From positions 12,424,267 through 12,488,266 of the forward strand of contig NC_062243.1 in assembly GCF_905475465.1 (NCBI RefSeq): a DNA stretch of 64,000 nt. Reading direction: 5' to 3'. The notes beneath the pieces were generated by a model. It was not told the DNA's origin. It saw nothing but the letters and a program-made list of their open reading frames with translations, and searched no databases. This document shows positions 12,471 to 25,050 of the stretch, in pieces; the stretch's first letter is position 1, and each line of letters begins with the position of its first letter. This DNA comes from Pieris napi. Its lineage: Eukaryota; Arthropoda; Insecta; Lepidoptera; Pieridae. The position numbers and the translations under genes were made by a program.

Positions 12471-13159
12471 ATTTGAGCTGTTTATTATTGTAGTATTTGC
12501 ATTTTATTGTCTGTTTTATTATTAAAGGCATCATTATATGCTAACCATTATTATCGTTTTAAGATATACCAAGGCACACAGTGTATTGCTATTATAGGTA
12601 AGTGAAATACCATTTCTTCCACAAAAAGTTTATTGCAGAAGTAAGCTTGAACAAGTGTAACTTAAGATATTGCCTGAGGCCACTCACGCGTGTCTTATTA
12701 TCGGAAATCCAAGCGGATACCGTTCGCGTTTTGTAATAAAACATGCCTTAACTCGTCGTTCACGGATAACATGTTTTAAAGCGTACATTGTTTTTCAGGA
12801 CGAAATATCCCGAGCTCAGCTCAGCTAAGATTATACTTCAGTCTGGATTAGAGATATGAGACAAATAATTTTAACGTTGTTTAAAGCGTTGTTTTATTTT
12901 CAGTTTAAATTATTCCATTGACGTTACTTACCGGTTTATGCTTACAGCTCATAGTTTTTATTTGCGTATATATAGAGAGCATAGGAGCCTATGGACTAGC
13001 CAGAGTCACATAAGTTCTGGGTTCAAGTAATTTAAGTTACAATATGGTATAAAATAATCAATTTTTGAGTATTTTGATGCTGCTGTCGCAGCCCTTAGAC
13101 ACCAATTTTCGTCGGTACATTGCCTTCCTTTAATATAAAAACATCTTCTTAATGAATCC
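12471..13159. other. noncoding DNA, no gene seen
   Basis: AT-rich spacer with no recognised gene. The final part, near 13080-13150, may be a diverged SINE middle but cannot be aligned by eye. Confidence 0.45.
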
Positions 13160-13284
13160 TTGCCTTCACCGTTCGAGCGAATGTTAAATGCGCACATAGA
13201 AAGTCCATTGGTGCACAGCCGGATCGAACCTACGACCTCAGGGATGAGAGTCGCGCGCTGAAGCCACTATGCCAATACTGCTCT
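13160..13284 (-). repeat. SINE head fragment, inverted
   Basis: Complement of the SINE 5' half: GCCTTCACCGTTCGAGCGAA, TTAAATGCGCACATAGAAAG, GTGCACAGCC-GGATCGAACC and TGAAGCCACTATGCC. The 3' half is missing or too diverged. Confidence 0.85.
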
Positions 13285-13928
13285 AATACATTATATATGA
13301 ATCATTTATAATAGCTATTGTTGTTTTAATATGTTAAATTGGTATATACAGAAATGATATTAACTATTTTCAATATATATTTTATTTAAGAGAATTGTAT
13401 CAAATTAATCGCATTAGATGTTACGGTAGTTATATACTGTACAGTAATAATATATAAAATGTTCTCTTAGATAACTTCTAGAATATAAAACTAGAGAACT
13501 ATACATTATTACTTTAAGTTAATGCGACTGTTTTGTACGCTGCTAATACGCCATAAAAAAACAATAAAGACAACATCTCTAAACATACATTGAGTGCAAA
13601 TAAGATGTATATAGCTTTCTAAACTGCCAATAGAAGCCGGCCAGTCATCATGGGCAATAGGTACGCAATGAATAATACTGGAGCGTGCGACCGATAAAAA
13701 TGATATATTCCTTCATATGGACAAGTACAACTTTATTTGTGCCAATATACGGCACTTCGTACGGCGTTTATTGCTCAAAAAATTACATTGTCACTTACGT
13801 AATCGTAAGTGTAAAGTTCAAGGCGCTTTTGAAACATAAAAAGGCGTAATAAAATGTTTTTATGGGCTTGAATGTGTTTTTTCTATGTTTAAGGATACGA
13901 TTTTTATCTACTGATTAAAAATAAGATT

Positions 13929-14159
13929 GATTATTTTTCCGACCCAAATATCGGCCAATAGAATTGCACCATTCGACGTCACGTGGTACAACCTACATGG
14001 TATTATACTGATAATTTTTTGTGAAAATTTTCTCTGGTCGTTGCTTCAAGAAAAGTATTAAGTAGTTGTTTTATTCATTATGAAATTCTTATTTGTTAAC
14101 TGTACATTTCGTCTCATGGTGCAATTCTATTGGCCGACATTTGGGTCGGAAAAATAATC
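13929..14159. mobile_element. 231-bp foldback/MITE-like element with 44-bp inverted repeats
   Basis: The left arm 13929-13972 (GATTATTTTTCCGACCCAAA...GCACCAT) and right arm 14116-14159 (ATGGTGCAATTC...GGAAAAATAATC) are reverse complements with a single mismatch over 44 bp. The 143-bp interior is AT-rich and noncoding. No clear target-site duplication is visible at the edges, so the superfamily cannot be named. The near-perfect arms point to a recent copy. Confidence 0.8.
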
Positions 14160-14192
14160 CCCCGGTATTATAAGTGACTATTTAGAAAAGTG

Positions 14193-14499
14193 CAGTGTTG
14201 GCCTAGTGGCTTCAGCGTGCGAATCTCATACCTGAGGTCGTAGGTTCGATCCCCGGCTGTGCACCAATGGACTTTCTTTCTATGTGCGCATTTAACATTT
14301 GCTCGAACGTTGAAGGAAAACATCGTGAGGAAACCGACATGTCTTAGACCCAAAAAGTCGAAGGCTTGTGACAGGCACTGGAGGCTGATCACCTACTTGC
14401 CTATTAGATTTAAAAGTGATCATGAAACAGATTCAGAAATCTGAGGCCAAGGCCTAGAGAGGTTGTAGCGCCACTGATTTATTTTATTTTATTTTATTT
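14193..14499 (+). repeat. tRNA-derived SINE, youngest-looking full-length copy
   Basis: All modules are present: A-box-like TTGGCCTAGTGGCTTCAGCG, B-box-like GGTTCGATCCCC, GTGCACCAATGGACTTTC, AAACATCGTGAGGAAACC, GATCACCTACTTGCC, GATCATGAAACAGATTC and TTGTAGCGCCACTGATTTAT. It ends in a (TTTTA)n tail. Flanks carry a perfect 14-bp target duplication TATTTAGAAAAGTG (14179-14192 and 14500-14513), showing LINE-type retrotransposition. The 5' boundary is ambiguous by one or two bases. Confidence 0.95.
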
Positions 14500-14513
14500 T
14501 ATTTAGAAAAGTG

Positions 14514-17094
14514 GTTTTTGATTTTTGTTAACACTTTCGTAAGAATCTTAACTAGAATACAAAAAAACTGTGACGTTATAACTGCTATGTTTTAGTCTCA
14601 ATGATGCTCTCGCCCTCGGTTTTTAGATCCAAAGTATGCCAGTTTTCTCGTGACGTTTTCTCTATACGAGTGAATTGAAAGATGAGCCTGTACCTGTATA
14701 CATTGGTGCAAACCGGTGTATCAAACTCACTAGCTTTAGACTCTCACACTCAACTACGCCTACACAGTTCTCTAAAGCATACTATGATAAATCAAGGAAC
14801 TTGGACAAGGACAAGGAAGAATGGTTTTAAAATTTCTGTCACTAAAATTGTCTAACAATCTAAGAATACACTCAAACCGATTTTAGTCGGAGAGTGTTTA
14901 TAAGATATTCTAAGGTATTATTTATCAGTTTGGGTTGTTGTGTCTACGGAATATGTATTTAAGTATTTCAATATTATTATTCATTACAATGTGAAAGATT
15001 TGGGAAGCTTTATATATATGAAAGTTAAAGATAATTCGTGATTGCCTCCAATAAAACAGAAATCCAGTAAACAGGAAGTAAAAACGACGCCCTTATCGCA
15101 ATATACTAATTAAGCCATAACCATTGGGTTCGCCTCGAATACGCAATGCTTACAAAACGGAACTAATTCTTCCAATGTGATTAGGCAATGTTGTTACCCT
15201 ACAAATGATATTGGCATTGATAGTTTATATCGAAGCCCACGAACATTGGCCACCATCACGTGAATGTCGAGGCTGCTCAACTCCTTGACACCACGGGCTG
15301 AAGAAGACTGAAATGGACAAAACCATTTGAACTAGTGAATTAGTATTATTGTGTGTACGTACGTTATACGTTAGTATTAAGTGCTAAACAGTGAGTGAAA
15401 ATTTTCTTTATACTACGTTTGTAGAAAAAACAACACTAACAATAGAAAAATGTTGACTATAGCTAACTTCACGGTGTCGGTTTTTTGAGACAGTGTGCGC
15501 GCACATCGTAAAAATTTACTCTAATAATTTTTCCTTAACGCGCCAAAAAAGTATAATTTCAAAAATAGAAGACAAGAATAGATAGTGTCTTTCCATTAAT
15601 AGAGATTCTTAAGTTAAATATTATCTTATTAGTAAATTAGGTTAAAATTAAATTACTTATAAATGTTAAGTAAGGTTAGATCGTAATGTTCCACGATGTC
15701 TCAGTAAAGATATAAATAAATAAAAAATACAGACAAGTTATTATATATTACTTACTATCAATATAAACCTTCCTTGAAAAACACTGCGTACAGATGATGG
15801 AAGCCTACTTTCTAAATCCTCACTAATTTACTAAAAAAAGCTCACTTTTATAGTATATCCTATTAACCTCGTAAATTATTTAAGATTTTAAGAGCCCTAT
15901 AAGCTTCTGTTAATGTTCAATATTAATAAATAACCCCGGAAGGTCCATAGAAATACGAGTATTCTACTAAAATATTTTTACAGGCATAAAAACACTTGGA
16001 TTACACATAAAAACTTGTTGCAGATTATCCGCCTCACCTTACATTTTGTAAGAGTTTTGGAAATGGCCGCGCCCATGAAAAATATGTTAGAAGGGAAAAG
16101 GGAGCGTACCCCATAAGCCTTTTATGAAATCGTTAATGATGCCGTTGATAGCTCGCAGGTTTTTGAGTGTTTCGCGTTCTTATACTTGCGATCGTTACAA
16201 AATATTCGAAAATTAAAAACGGTTTACGAACGAAATTCGTTTAAATTTTATCGTAATTGTAAATTAAGATACAATGTACGTGACGCAATACAAAAAATTA
16301 CGTAAGAGTGAAGTGTAAGAGGGTGGATTATTTGTTCGTTTAAAATAAAAAATTATATAGCTCGGTCTCGGCAGGTCCCCACTTGACATTCGCAAGTTTT
16401 AATTGCCCTCCTCTATGCCACTCGTGCGGTCGAAGTGGGCACAAGCCGTCACCGCGACAACGCAGAGCCCTCACAAAAACTATCTACAGAGACACATTTA
16501 GCGTTCGTAAACACACCATTCCCTACTCTTGTACATTGTCTACTTACCATAATGAAGGTCTAGTCTCGTGCTGACATAAAAACGTTCGCAGCGTGATTGT
16601 CGCCGCAAATGACATTCAATTCTCCTGTTAATAACTAGCGAATTGTTTTCGCTGAGTTGGGACACGGCTGAGTTGGTGGAAGTCCTTTAATCAAATGCCA
16701 AGTGCGGGGGAAATTTAGGAGTATGATTTTTTTTTTTTCCCAACCTTTACAATCGGTTGTAAATATATCGCAATAAACATATAAAACATAATTATGGTAA
16801 TGCTAAATATACTGTAATTTATTCTTTAAATAAAACCTTTATCCAAATGAATGTACGTAATAGAAATTATTATTTTATGATCAAAGTTCTGGTATATGAA
16901 GTAATATGGTCTGCAATTACAACTTTACAGTGCTAATTGTGCCCCTAATTTCCGCACGAAAGCTCACATAACTTAAGTGTGGGGTATATGAAATGCTTTT
17001 TTTGCTTGAATATTATAAAATCTTTGAAATATTACTGATATGTAACATCATAATTATAATAAACAGCTCAATATATAAGCAATATATATAAGAG
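14514..17094. other. noncoding DNA with two GC-richer patches
   Basis: About 2.6 kb without a convincing gene. Patches at 15220-15320 and 16370-16620 have more GC than the surroundings. A 63-codon open frame at 16383-16574 has no ATG at its start and no motif. A T-run occurs at about 16726-16738. Confidence 0.45.
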
Positions 17095-17410
17095 TCTTTC
17101 CTCCGCCTTCGATTTGGTTCCCTTTGGAGTAGAGACTTTTTGGGCCGTGGGGTTCAAGTGCACAGGCGCTAATAAAAGATTTAAGTTGGCGCCTGGTAGA
17201 TGTTACTGGTGACCCTAGAGCTGGTACAACTGGCTCAACGAAAAATAATGCAATACAGCGAGGAAATGCTGCCAGCGTTAAAGGTACACTGCCACAGGAA
17301 GCAAAGTTTTTAAAGTTGACGGAACTTTAATTTTTATTCATTTTTAATTTATTTTTGTTATTACTATATATATTTGATTGTTATGTTTAGGTTTTATTTA
17401 AATAAATATT
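17095..17410 (+). pseudogene. non-LTR retrotransposon C-terminal fragment plus 3' tail, family D
   Basis: Begins with a frame reading DLVPFGVETF, shifts, then reads LVDVTGDPRAG and AIQRGNAASVKGTLP, followed by a 3' region with TTTGATTGTTATGTTTAGG that is also found at 25015-25035. This marks the end of the element. At least one frameshift or indel lies between the two peptide blocks. The RT catalytic domain is absent. Confidence 0.65.
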
Positions 17411-18309
17411 ATTTGCAAGAATGAATTATTTATTCACGCTCCGTTGAACAAACTAATTATAATCTCGTTAAGACATTTGCAATGAACTGATTTAACAAAC
17501 TCTTCGGACATTTCCTGACGGCTTCTGAGATACTCCAACTCCAGAACTAAATAAAACTAATCTTAATATAAATCTCAAGATTTATATATAACACGATGTT
17601 AACGTGTAGATTTTGCTTTAACTAGCTTCCAAAATATAACTAAATCTTACGTGTTTCATGTTCTGTTTAGACAGTAATACCGCAAAAGAATAAGCATACT
17701 TTCAGTTGTTACAATATCAAGAATTTCGGAATAGCGACATTATTCATTCCTTTCATCGGACATAATTGCAACTCTTAGTATTTTTACCGCCATAAAACTT
17801 GGTAGTTTAGCGCGAGCGACCAATCTGTAGACTATATTTCTGAAGTCGCGCCAGCCAGCACTTAATTGAACGTGGCACCTGAACGCTATAAAACTGTAGC
17901 ACAGCATTCGTTATCACTGTCACTTCGAGCAGAAAATAAACTACATTGAAGAAAATAAAAGTTACTGTAAAGCGTCGATATAACGTGAACTCGAAGGTCC
18001 GAAGCACGCATTAAAAAAATGGCGCAGCTTACGTTCCCTATGCGGAAAGCGAGCGGAAGAGATCCGGAGGTGTAAGGGGGTAGTTTATGGACCCAACTGA
18101 TACCGGGGACCCAGAAAAGTGTAGCTTACGTTTGGAATTTGTGCAGGTTTAGTATATTAGGTTGGGTAAATTATTATTAAATATACGTAGTTTTTCCATT
18201 TTACGACTTTGTTACCCTTCATTTCTCTATGTTTCTTTTTAATAGGCATATGTGCTGAACACAGACCTACAATTTTTTTTGTTTTTATAGTGTCCGGTGT
18301 CCTCTAGAT
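17411..18309. other. noncoding DNA, no gene seen
   Basis: AT-rich with a slightly GC-richer part at 17800-18110. No recognisable open frame or repeat. Confidence 0.5.
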
Positions 18310-18434
18310 GTTTTCCTTCACCGTACGAATGAGTGTTAAATGCGCAAATAGACAAAGTTCATTAGTGCATAGCCTGCATTCGAACCTACGATCTCAGGAG
18401 AGTGGCTCACTGAAGTCACTAGGCCAACACTCCT
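18310..18434 (-). repeat. SINE head fragment, inverted and diverged
   Basis: Complement of the SINE 5' half: ATGTTTTCCTTCACCGTACG, TGTTAAATGCGCAAATAGAC, CATTCGAACCTACGATCTCAG and GTCACTAGGCCAACACT. Several substitutions and a short deletion before the tRNA-like head mark an old copy. Confidence 0.82.
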
Positions 18435-18456
18435 ATAAAATATATAATAAATAAAA

Positions 18457-18840
18457 GATCAAAGTCAAATCATTTATTCATATAGGTAAAACAATGTAGG
18501 GTATGAACGTCAAAAAATAAATACATATTAAATGCTTCTAATTTTACATTTACTGCCAGTTCTCAAATCAAGGGCGTAGAACGGAAGAGAAGAACTCGTA
18601 AAAAACCCTTCGCCATTCTTTTTAATCGCCAAGATTTTTTGTTTTAGACAATGTTTGTAAGCAGCTGCAACCATTACGCCGTGTTCCACATAACTTCTTA
18701 AGTAATTCATAGATAATAAATTATAATAAAATAAATTAAAAACAAAGATTTGTCCTCTATCAGCAGTAAGCATGGTGAAATAGGAGCACGCACGTACATT
18801 CTCTTAGAAACAACACGCAAATCATAGTCGAAGTAATTAA
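18457..18840 (-). repeat. LINE-like 3' end, family C
   Basis: Read on the minus strand it matches 57510-57842: GTGCTCCTATTTCACCATG, GATAGAGGACAAATCTTTG, TGTAAACAAACA-type spacer, GGCGATTAAAAAGAATGGCG, TCTACGCCCTTGATTTGAGA and a tail of TTTGACTTTGAT. This is a moderately diverged terminal fragment of a retroelement. A spurious 81-codon frame runs through it. Confidence 0.65.
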
Positions 18841-20369
18841 CATCACTGCATTCCCTAATTCAAGTCCGACCAGTCACCACAAGTAGCACCCGTTCACTAG
18901 TATGGTAAATAAATAAAAGAAAAGATAATTGAATCCTTATGATTAACTGTTACTACAGATTAATCGAAATTAAGATTTTAGTTTCAATGTTCAATGCCAG
19001 ATCACTGATAAGGCAGGGCTAACAGCGACGGAGGGTAATGGTTAGAGATTGCGAGCCAAGGGTCACCGTTCTGCGAGAGACATGACTTATTACTACCAGG
19101 ATACAACCCTATTTCGGTCCTAATGACCACGCTCGTATAGACCCCTTAATTTCGACGCCCCACGATTTTTATTAACGCCTTCAAGTAGCCAGCAATTCGG
19201 GACGAATTTTATTGTGGGTCGCGACATTTCGATTAAGCTTTTTGCTGTCTCTCATTGATTAGTTCGACTTATTCGGTTTTATACTTTGGGTCTACTACTA
19301 ACATACAGACATTGTGGTAGATATAGGTCAAGTATATTAGTATTAATCTAGTTTATAGTTACTTTATAGTTTATGTGTAATTAACAATGATATATTTAAT
19401 CAGATACTTTAGTATTATTTTGTGGTTCTTACTTCACCTCCGACTAACACTAATATCTTTATAGTTGTGTATATTGGTACGTACTGTTTATTACAGTTTG
19501 CCTATATTCCGTAATCCTACAGCTAACATAAATTACATGTATACAACAAAAAATTATTAAATACGTATTATCTGATTCGGCTGTGCTGTGTGATTATGTG
19601 AAAGTGATGGTGTGAATGTGGGGTTTACTCATGCTGCAGATGATTAGTGCTATGGATATTCTTAATATCCCTTTTAAGCATATTTCGATAGCTAAGCGCG
19701 CGATAATAATCAAGAAAAATATACAGAAATCCTCAAGGTTGTAGCGTACGTATTCTTCTTACCAAACGAATAAAGCATACTCTTTTAAAGAAGAAAATAT
19801 TTACATATTTCATACAAAACACATTCATGAAGTTTGCTAAGTTGTTCCACAATCACGCCGCAGAATTCGTGGACTTTCCGATCTACATACACATAATTAC
19901 CGCGAGTGCTCCAATGATGAACCGTTAATCCGCTAACTAGAATAAATTTGCATAGCTAACCACATTTACAGGCACAGCTGGTGTAGGCGGTTCTAAATCT
20001 AGTGTTGCTTTAACGTGACGTCATATTATAACTTGTGCCGATTTTCTATTTTTACGCAACATATGCGTAGCACCGCTACGAAAACGTAGCAACGCTGCGG
20101 AATTTTTAATATTTTTAATTTATAATACCACAAATTGTAATTATTTTATTTTATCTCACTCACTGTTTTATTGTGTTTTTTATATTATTTTTATTACTCT
20201 TTAATGTATAATATTCTACGGTTTCGATATTTGTAAATATGTGAGGAACATGAATACTAACTTTTTTAGTATTGTAGTTTTATTCTAAGAGTACATTGTC
20301 TTCACATATAATTATTTAACTAATGTAAACACAATAATGTAAACCTATTTTAAAAGAGTAAGTGTGGAG
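18841..20369. other. noncoding DNA, GC-richer block 19010-19290, paired hairpins at 20054-20090
   Basis: The block at 19010-19290 has more GC and CpG than its surroundings and no open frame, so it could be a conserved noncoding element. At 20054-20068 (ACGCA/TGCGT) and 20075-20090 (GCTACG-AAAA-CGTAGC) two short perfect hairpins lie side by side. Confidence 0.4.
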
Positions 20370-20495
20370 TTTCTTGCCCATTCTTCTCCACACGAAACTA
20401 CCTTTTGGAAGGGGCAACTAGAATCTTCTTTATATTTTATTTGACGTTCAAAGGTGCCATTTAAGGTGGTCTAATTGAAATAAATAATTTGATTT
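20370..20495 (+). repeat. LINE-like 3' end with AATAAATAATTTGATTTGAA tail
   Basis: Contains TTCTTGCCCATTCTTCTCC, ACTACCTTTTGGAAG and TTGACGTTCAAAGGTGCC before the A/T tail. The complement of several blocks (TTCCAAAAGGTAGT, CAAAGTCAAATCATTTATTTC) is present at 25900-25995. The layout parallels family C, so it is probably a related non-LTR 3' end. Confidence 0.5.
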
Positions 20496-20499
20496 GAAA

Positions 20500-20938
20500 G
20501 TGTTATATTACATTTGCTTCGTTAAAATTAAATATTTAATCAACCTTTGTTTAAATTCTTCTATATTAACTACATTGTCTATTCTACAAATTCTTGCTAA
20601 ACTCGCCTATCTTTATGTGCGATATAATAAAAAAAAACAAAATAAAATCTATATGACACAGATGACTTGTATAAAAAATCATCTTTCCGTGATAACGTCT
20701 CCCATAAAATTTCCTATAAAATAGAAAACGTCCAGAGATAAAAATCTGATTCGAGCGATAAAAAATCCTTTTAAATTATACTTAGCCATCTTACTCTGAC
20801 GCTCTCAAAATGGAGTTTATGTAGATACTATAATACATTTTATTATTAACTTACAATATAATTTTCAATTAAAAAAAATAACAGAGGGATAAGGCCCGCA
20901 TACTTACCATAGATTAGGTAATATCGCCGCTCACAATG
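20500..20938. other. AT-rich noncoding DNA
   Basis: A 76-codon open frame of very low complexity occupies part of it, with no motif. Nothing else seen. Confidence 0.5.
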
Positions 20939-20999
20939 CTAGAATGCGAGTGCGTTGCCGGCCTTCAAGCACTAACAACTTTTTCTTAAAGAGCCTCAC
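20939..20999 (-). repeat. CR1/Jockey-like LINE 3' fragment, short
   Basis: GCGAGTGCGTTGCCGGCCTT followed by a TTTTTCTTAAAGAGCC block matches the LINE end seen at 46019-46240. It is very short and diverged. Confidence 0.4.
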
Positions 21000-22423
21000 G
21001 TATAATAGTGGTCTTAATAAATATAGAACTAAACCGTATTATAAAACTTTATTTGTTAATATAGACGATATTATAAATTTGTGTTCTTACTAAATAATTA
21101 TGTATTGATAGTTATGTATAAAGCCTTAAAGGTCTGTGCTAGGTACGAGAACAGACACGTTTATGTGTCTGTTTACTGTAGTGGTAGCAGCAATAGATCT
21201 GTGCCTGACACTCATCTATTTTTCAGTTTTAGTACAATCAATCGTACAAAGAAAAATCCATTGATTTGAACCCACCTAAATGAGGGTCACGATTGACTTA
21301 CTATCACTGCTCATTAATATAAATAAAATTTTAATTCTAACTATTAAGTCAAATTTCAAAACGTGATATAAAGTATTCTATAAAAATAGACCGGGTTCTA
21401 AAGCGTAAATTCATTTAAATTTTTACTATTTTTATAATTTCATTTAAAAGACTAAGATATATAAAAAGTAGGTCAACTTTTCAGATACTTTGAAGTTATA
21501 TGATATTCTGTTAACTGAACTTATGCCAAATATGCTCTATTTTGTGTATAAAACATTGAATAAACTGCGCAACTTGTAAAATTTCGACAGTAAATGTGCG
21601 TATTCTTCGAGAACTATACTATATTTATGATTGTATGGTATCGGTGAAACTTACTGAACAGTTTAGCGGATTCTTGCCAAATTATCGTATAATGTATGTC
21701 GATAAGTAAATAAGAAAAATATTTTTAGCATAATAGAAAATCGCATTTTCATTTTCATTAATAAAAATAAAAAAATGACGCAATATTTTAAATGATGATG
21801 ACGCTGTGTGAGAAAACTACCTAATTAATTATATTATAAATTAACAGATAAAAATATATCAAACAATAACCATGTCACATAGAAATCTGTGTTACGTAGG
21901 AGTTTTCATAATGCCCGAAAAACAATGAACAATAGTCAAATTGGGACAGCGTACCTTTGATTGAGATGTTTTCGTCATTTTTATTTTGATGCCTGTATTT
22001 TTATGAATGATACCACTGTCTGTCTAAAAAAAAGTTGATTTATGTGGAACGTGACGAAATAATTATTTTATTCAGTTATTAGATAGCCTAACGTTAACGA
22101 ACATAAAAATTAAGTTAAAAATTACATTAATACCAATCATATTGGTTTTCTAATGCAACATATCATTTTATTTTATTATTCTGTAAAAAAAATTAGAGTG
22201 TACTGTGAAGTTTCCACTGATGACGAATAATATTTCTTATTTATTATATAATTGAAATAATATGAGCCCAATTATACTAAAAAGCCGTGACCTTTACAAT
22301 TCCAAAGTCCACGAAATATAATATGAAAAGCTTCAGAGATATCTACCTTTGAGTCAGGGCTATGCACCAACGAATTTATTTTATCACGTCATATCACACG
22401 TCCGAACCAGTGTTCTTCCTATA
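21000..22423. other. AT-rich noncoding DNA
   Basis: About 1.4 kb without an open frame over 62 codons and without a recognised repeat. Confidence 0.5.
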
Positions 22424-22437
22424 ACCTACCTATAATA

Positions 22438-22719
22438 AAAAAAAAAATCAGTGGCGCTACAATCACTTTAGGTCTGGGCCTCAGAATCTGTTTCATGATC
22501 ATTTTTCTGCAAGTAGGTGATCAGCCTCCAGTGCCTGACATACGCCGTAGACTTTTTGGGTCTAAGACATGTCGGTTTCCTCACGATGTTTTCCTTCACC
22601 GTTCGAGCAAATGTTAAATGCGCACATAGAAAGAAAGTCCATTGGTGCACAGCAGGGGATCGAACCTACGACCTCAGGGATGAGAGTCACACGCTGAAGC
22701 CACTATGTCAACACTGCTC
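22438..22719 (-). repeat. tRNA-derived SINE, full-length inverted copy with 14-bp TSD
   Basis: On the minus strand it starts with the tRNA-like head near 22719 and ends with AGCGCCACTGATTTTTTTTT. All family modules are present, and the B-box complement GGGGATCGAACC is intact. It is flanked by a perfect 14-bp direct repeat ACCTACCTATAATA (22424-22437 and 22720-22733). Together with 14193-14499 it defines the element's ends. Confidence 0.95.
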
Positions 22720-22733
22720 ACCTACCTATAATA

Positions 22734-24827
22734 ACCATCAAACAACAAATACATAAATCTGAAACTTAATATATGCTGTAACTCGATTGAATTGATGTAA
22801 TAGCATTATTTATATTAACTTTTTAATTATATTAATGTATATTCTAAGCCTTTTCCTTTTATATTAGAATTTAAGTGAAAAATAACATAAAGCACAAATT
22901 TGCCTGGCATTTCTAACTCATTACTAATACTGATACACAGTCCCAACAGTTATTTACCTAATTGACCAATACATATAGAAACCGCGTGGGATCGAAACCC
23001 TGGGAGCCTTTTTCACAATACACTACATTTCAATTAGACTAATCGAAGCTTACAAGCGTACATACGCCAGGTAATCTGAAAATATTGATGATATGAATAT
23101 CAATACTTCTTTATGTAACGAGCTATTTTTGACGTTCAAGTGTATATTATATTACCTATATGAATAAATTATTTTTGACTTATGACTTTTGCTATATGGT
23201 TTGAGTAAAGTTAGAAATTATCTATTGTATGGTACTTGGTCATCTTCAATAGTTTCTTATCGATTTTATTCAACTGAACTCTTCATTTGTTTCATAACAA
23301 AAACATTAAAAACATCACATCACAGTTTAAAAAAAGCCAGCAACATTTAAAATTAACTAAAACGTCAACCATTCATCTGTCATTTGGTTGTCAAATGTCA
23401 TTTGTCAATTCTCAACAAGATGAAATAATGTCGAATATGGCTGGTCAACGTCACGCGACATGTCACTATTACGTCAGTCTGTTTAATCAACAAATTACTT
23501 TGTTCTGTAACTGTCAGTGAAACGCTAGACCAACTCGATGTTTTACTAAATTATGATGCACAAAGGGCTCACGTTTTAAATATACCGACAAATTTTGCCC
23601 TCGTAAGGAGGATGGCCACAAATCTTCATTAAGTGAAGTGCAAAGAAAGGCGTGCGTCGCGTAGCAATGCTTTAATTGCTAGTGTTTATCACAACGATTA
23701 CTCTTTGGGCCCGGGTTAAATGGCGTTCATACGTCACAGTCGGCATGTAATTATTTCTCACGTGGAATACTCGAAAAACAACAACGCTACTTTTGCGAGC
23801 CCCCTAATTTGTCTATTGGTTACGGTGCTACATACTTAATGAGCGAAGCAAACGTACTGTTATAATATATAAAGTAAGTAGTATAAGCATTTTTTTAACC
23901 TTAATTAGGTAATCCATGGTCTATGGTTTGATGAATAAAAGAAAAGTTAGCAAGAAAAACTGTCAAGCTTTTTTTTAATTGAACACAAGAACAGAGTGTC
24001 TTCCCTTTAATAGAGACTGTAAGTAGGTTAGACTTAAATTAATTATTAGTCTTAAGTTAGGCTAGCTCGTAATGTTCCATGATTACTTATTAAAGACACA
24101 TGTATAAAAAAATCTTTTTTAGGATTAACTTTTCTCGACTGACGGCCGAAACTGTCGAAAGCGAGTTTACAATAAAACATGGTTATGCTATTTTGCTATT
24201 ATTATTTTATTTGGATTACTTTACGCATCTATGTTAGCTAAGTCTTTTTGTCTTTATTAAAAAGGATTCTTTAAATTTGTAATTTGGCAAAGAAGTGTTA
24301 AGTTAATCAATAAATGCAATATAACAAATTTTGTTTCGTTATCAAAGAATATTGATATTGATACAAAATTTGTTTTATACAAATCTATTTAGTATATGCA
24401 TGTTAAGAACGTATTTATAATCGAAACAGTAGGAAGTTTAACTAGACTTATGTACATATAACATTTTACTTTAGAACTCTTTACTTCTAAACAGTCGATA
24501 CGTTGGCTTTATTGCGAAACTTTCAAGCATTTCTCTTTTATTACTCCAATTTTGTACGGCTAAGCCTACCCCGTAGGGTTCACGCTATATTGTTTAGGAT
24601 TCAACTAAACTTTTCTACCTGTATCGTAAATAGATTCTCATATCAATATATCCCAAATATCATGTAGTAAATATAATATTTTACATTAGTTTTTACGCGT
24701 AATAAGTCCTTACAATGTTTATCAAGTCTAAAATGCCTAAAACGTTACTTTTATTTCTTGCTTTAGTCAGTACGGTAAATAATGATACATATATACTTCG
24801 TAAATATCTAAATATTAATATTGTACT
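22734..24827. other. noncoding DNA, no gene seen
   Basis: Mostly AT-rich. The segment 23115-23185 ends TATATGAATAAATTATTTTTGAC like the family C 3' tail. The patch 23560-23830 is GC-richer with no frame. The 77-codon frame at 23287-23520 has no motif. Confidence 0.45.
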
Positions 24828-25050
24828 ACACCGGTGACCTCAGAGCTGGTGCTTTCCTCGCTCAACCAATAAGTATATACAGAGAGGAAATGCTGCCAGC
24901 GTTAGAGGGACAATACCTTTTAAATTTGGTATCATTATCTTTGTATTAAGTTTTAATTGACTATAAATAATATACATAATAATAATAAAAATAACCCACA
25001 GGTAATTATAAATATTTGATTGTTATGTTTAGGTTTTATTTGAATAATTT
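24828..25050 (+). pseudogene. non-LTR retrotransposon 3' fragment, family D
   Basis: CCGGTGACCTCAGAGCTGGTGC, GAGAGGAAATGCTGCCAGCG and the end TTTGATTGTTATGTTTAGG align with 17200-17400. The TGDPRAG codons are changed and the frame is broken. An internal stretch of TAATAATAATAAAAATAA is an added A/T microsatellite. Confidence 0.65.

Noticed and set aside
14193..14270. Possible tRNA gene (A-box and B-box-like sequence)
   Set aside because: The sequence is the head of a SINE, repeated many times in the window, does not fold into a complete cloverleaf by eye, and is followed by SINE body.
14480..14505. (TTTTA)n microsatellite as an independent feature
   Set aside because: It is the 3' tail of the adjacent SINE.
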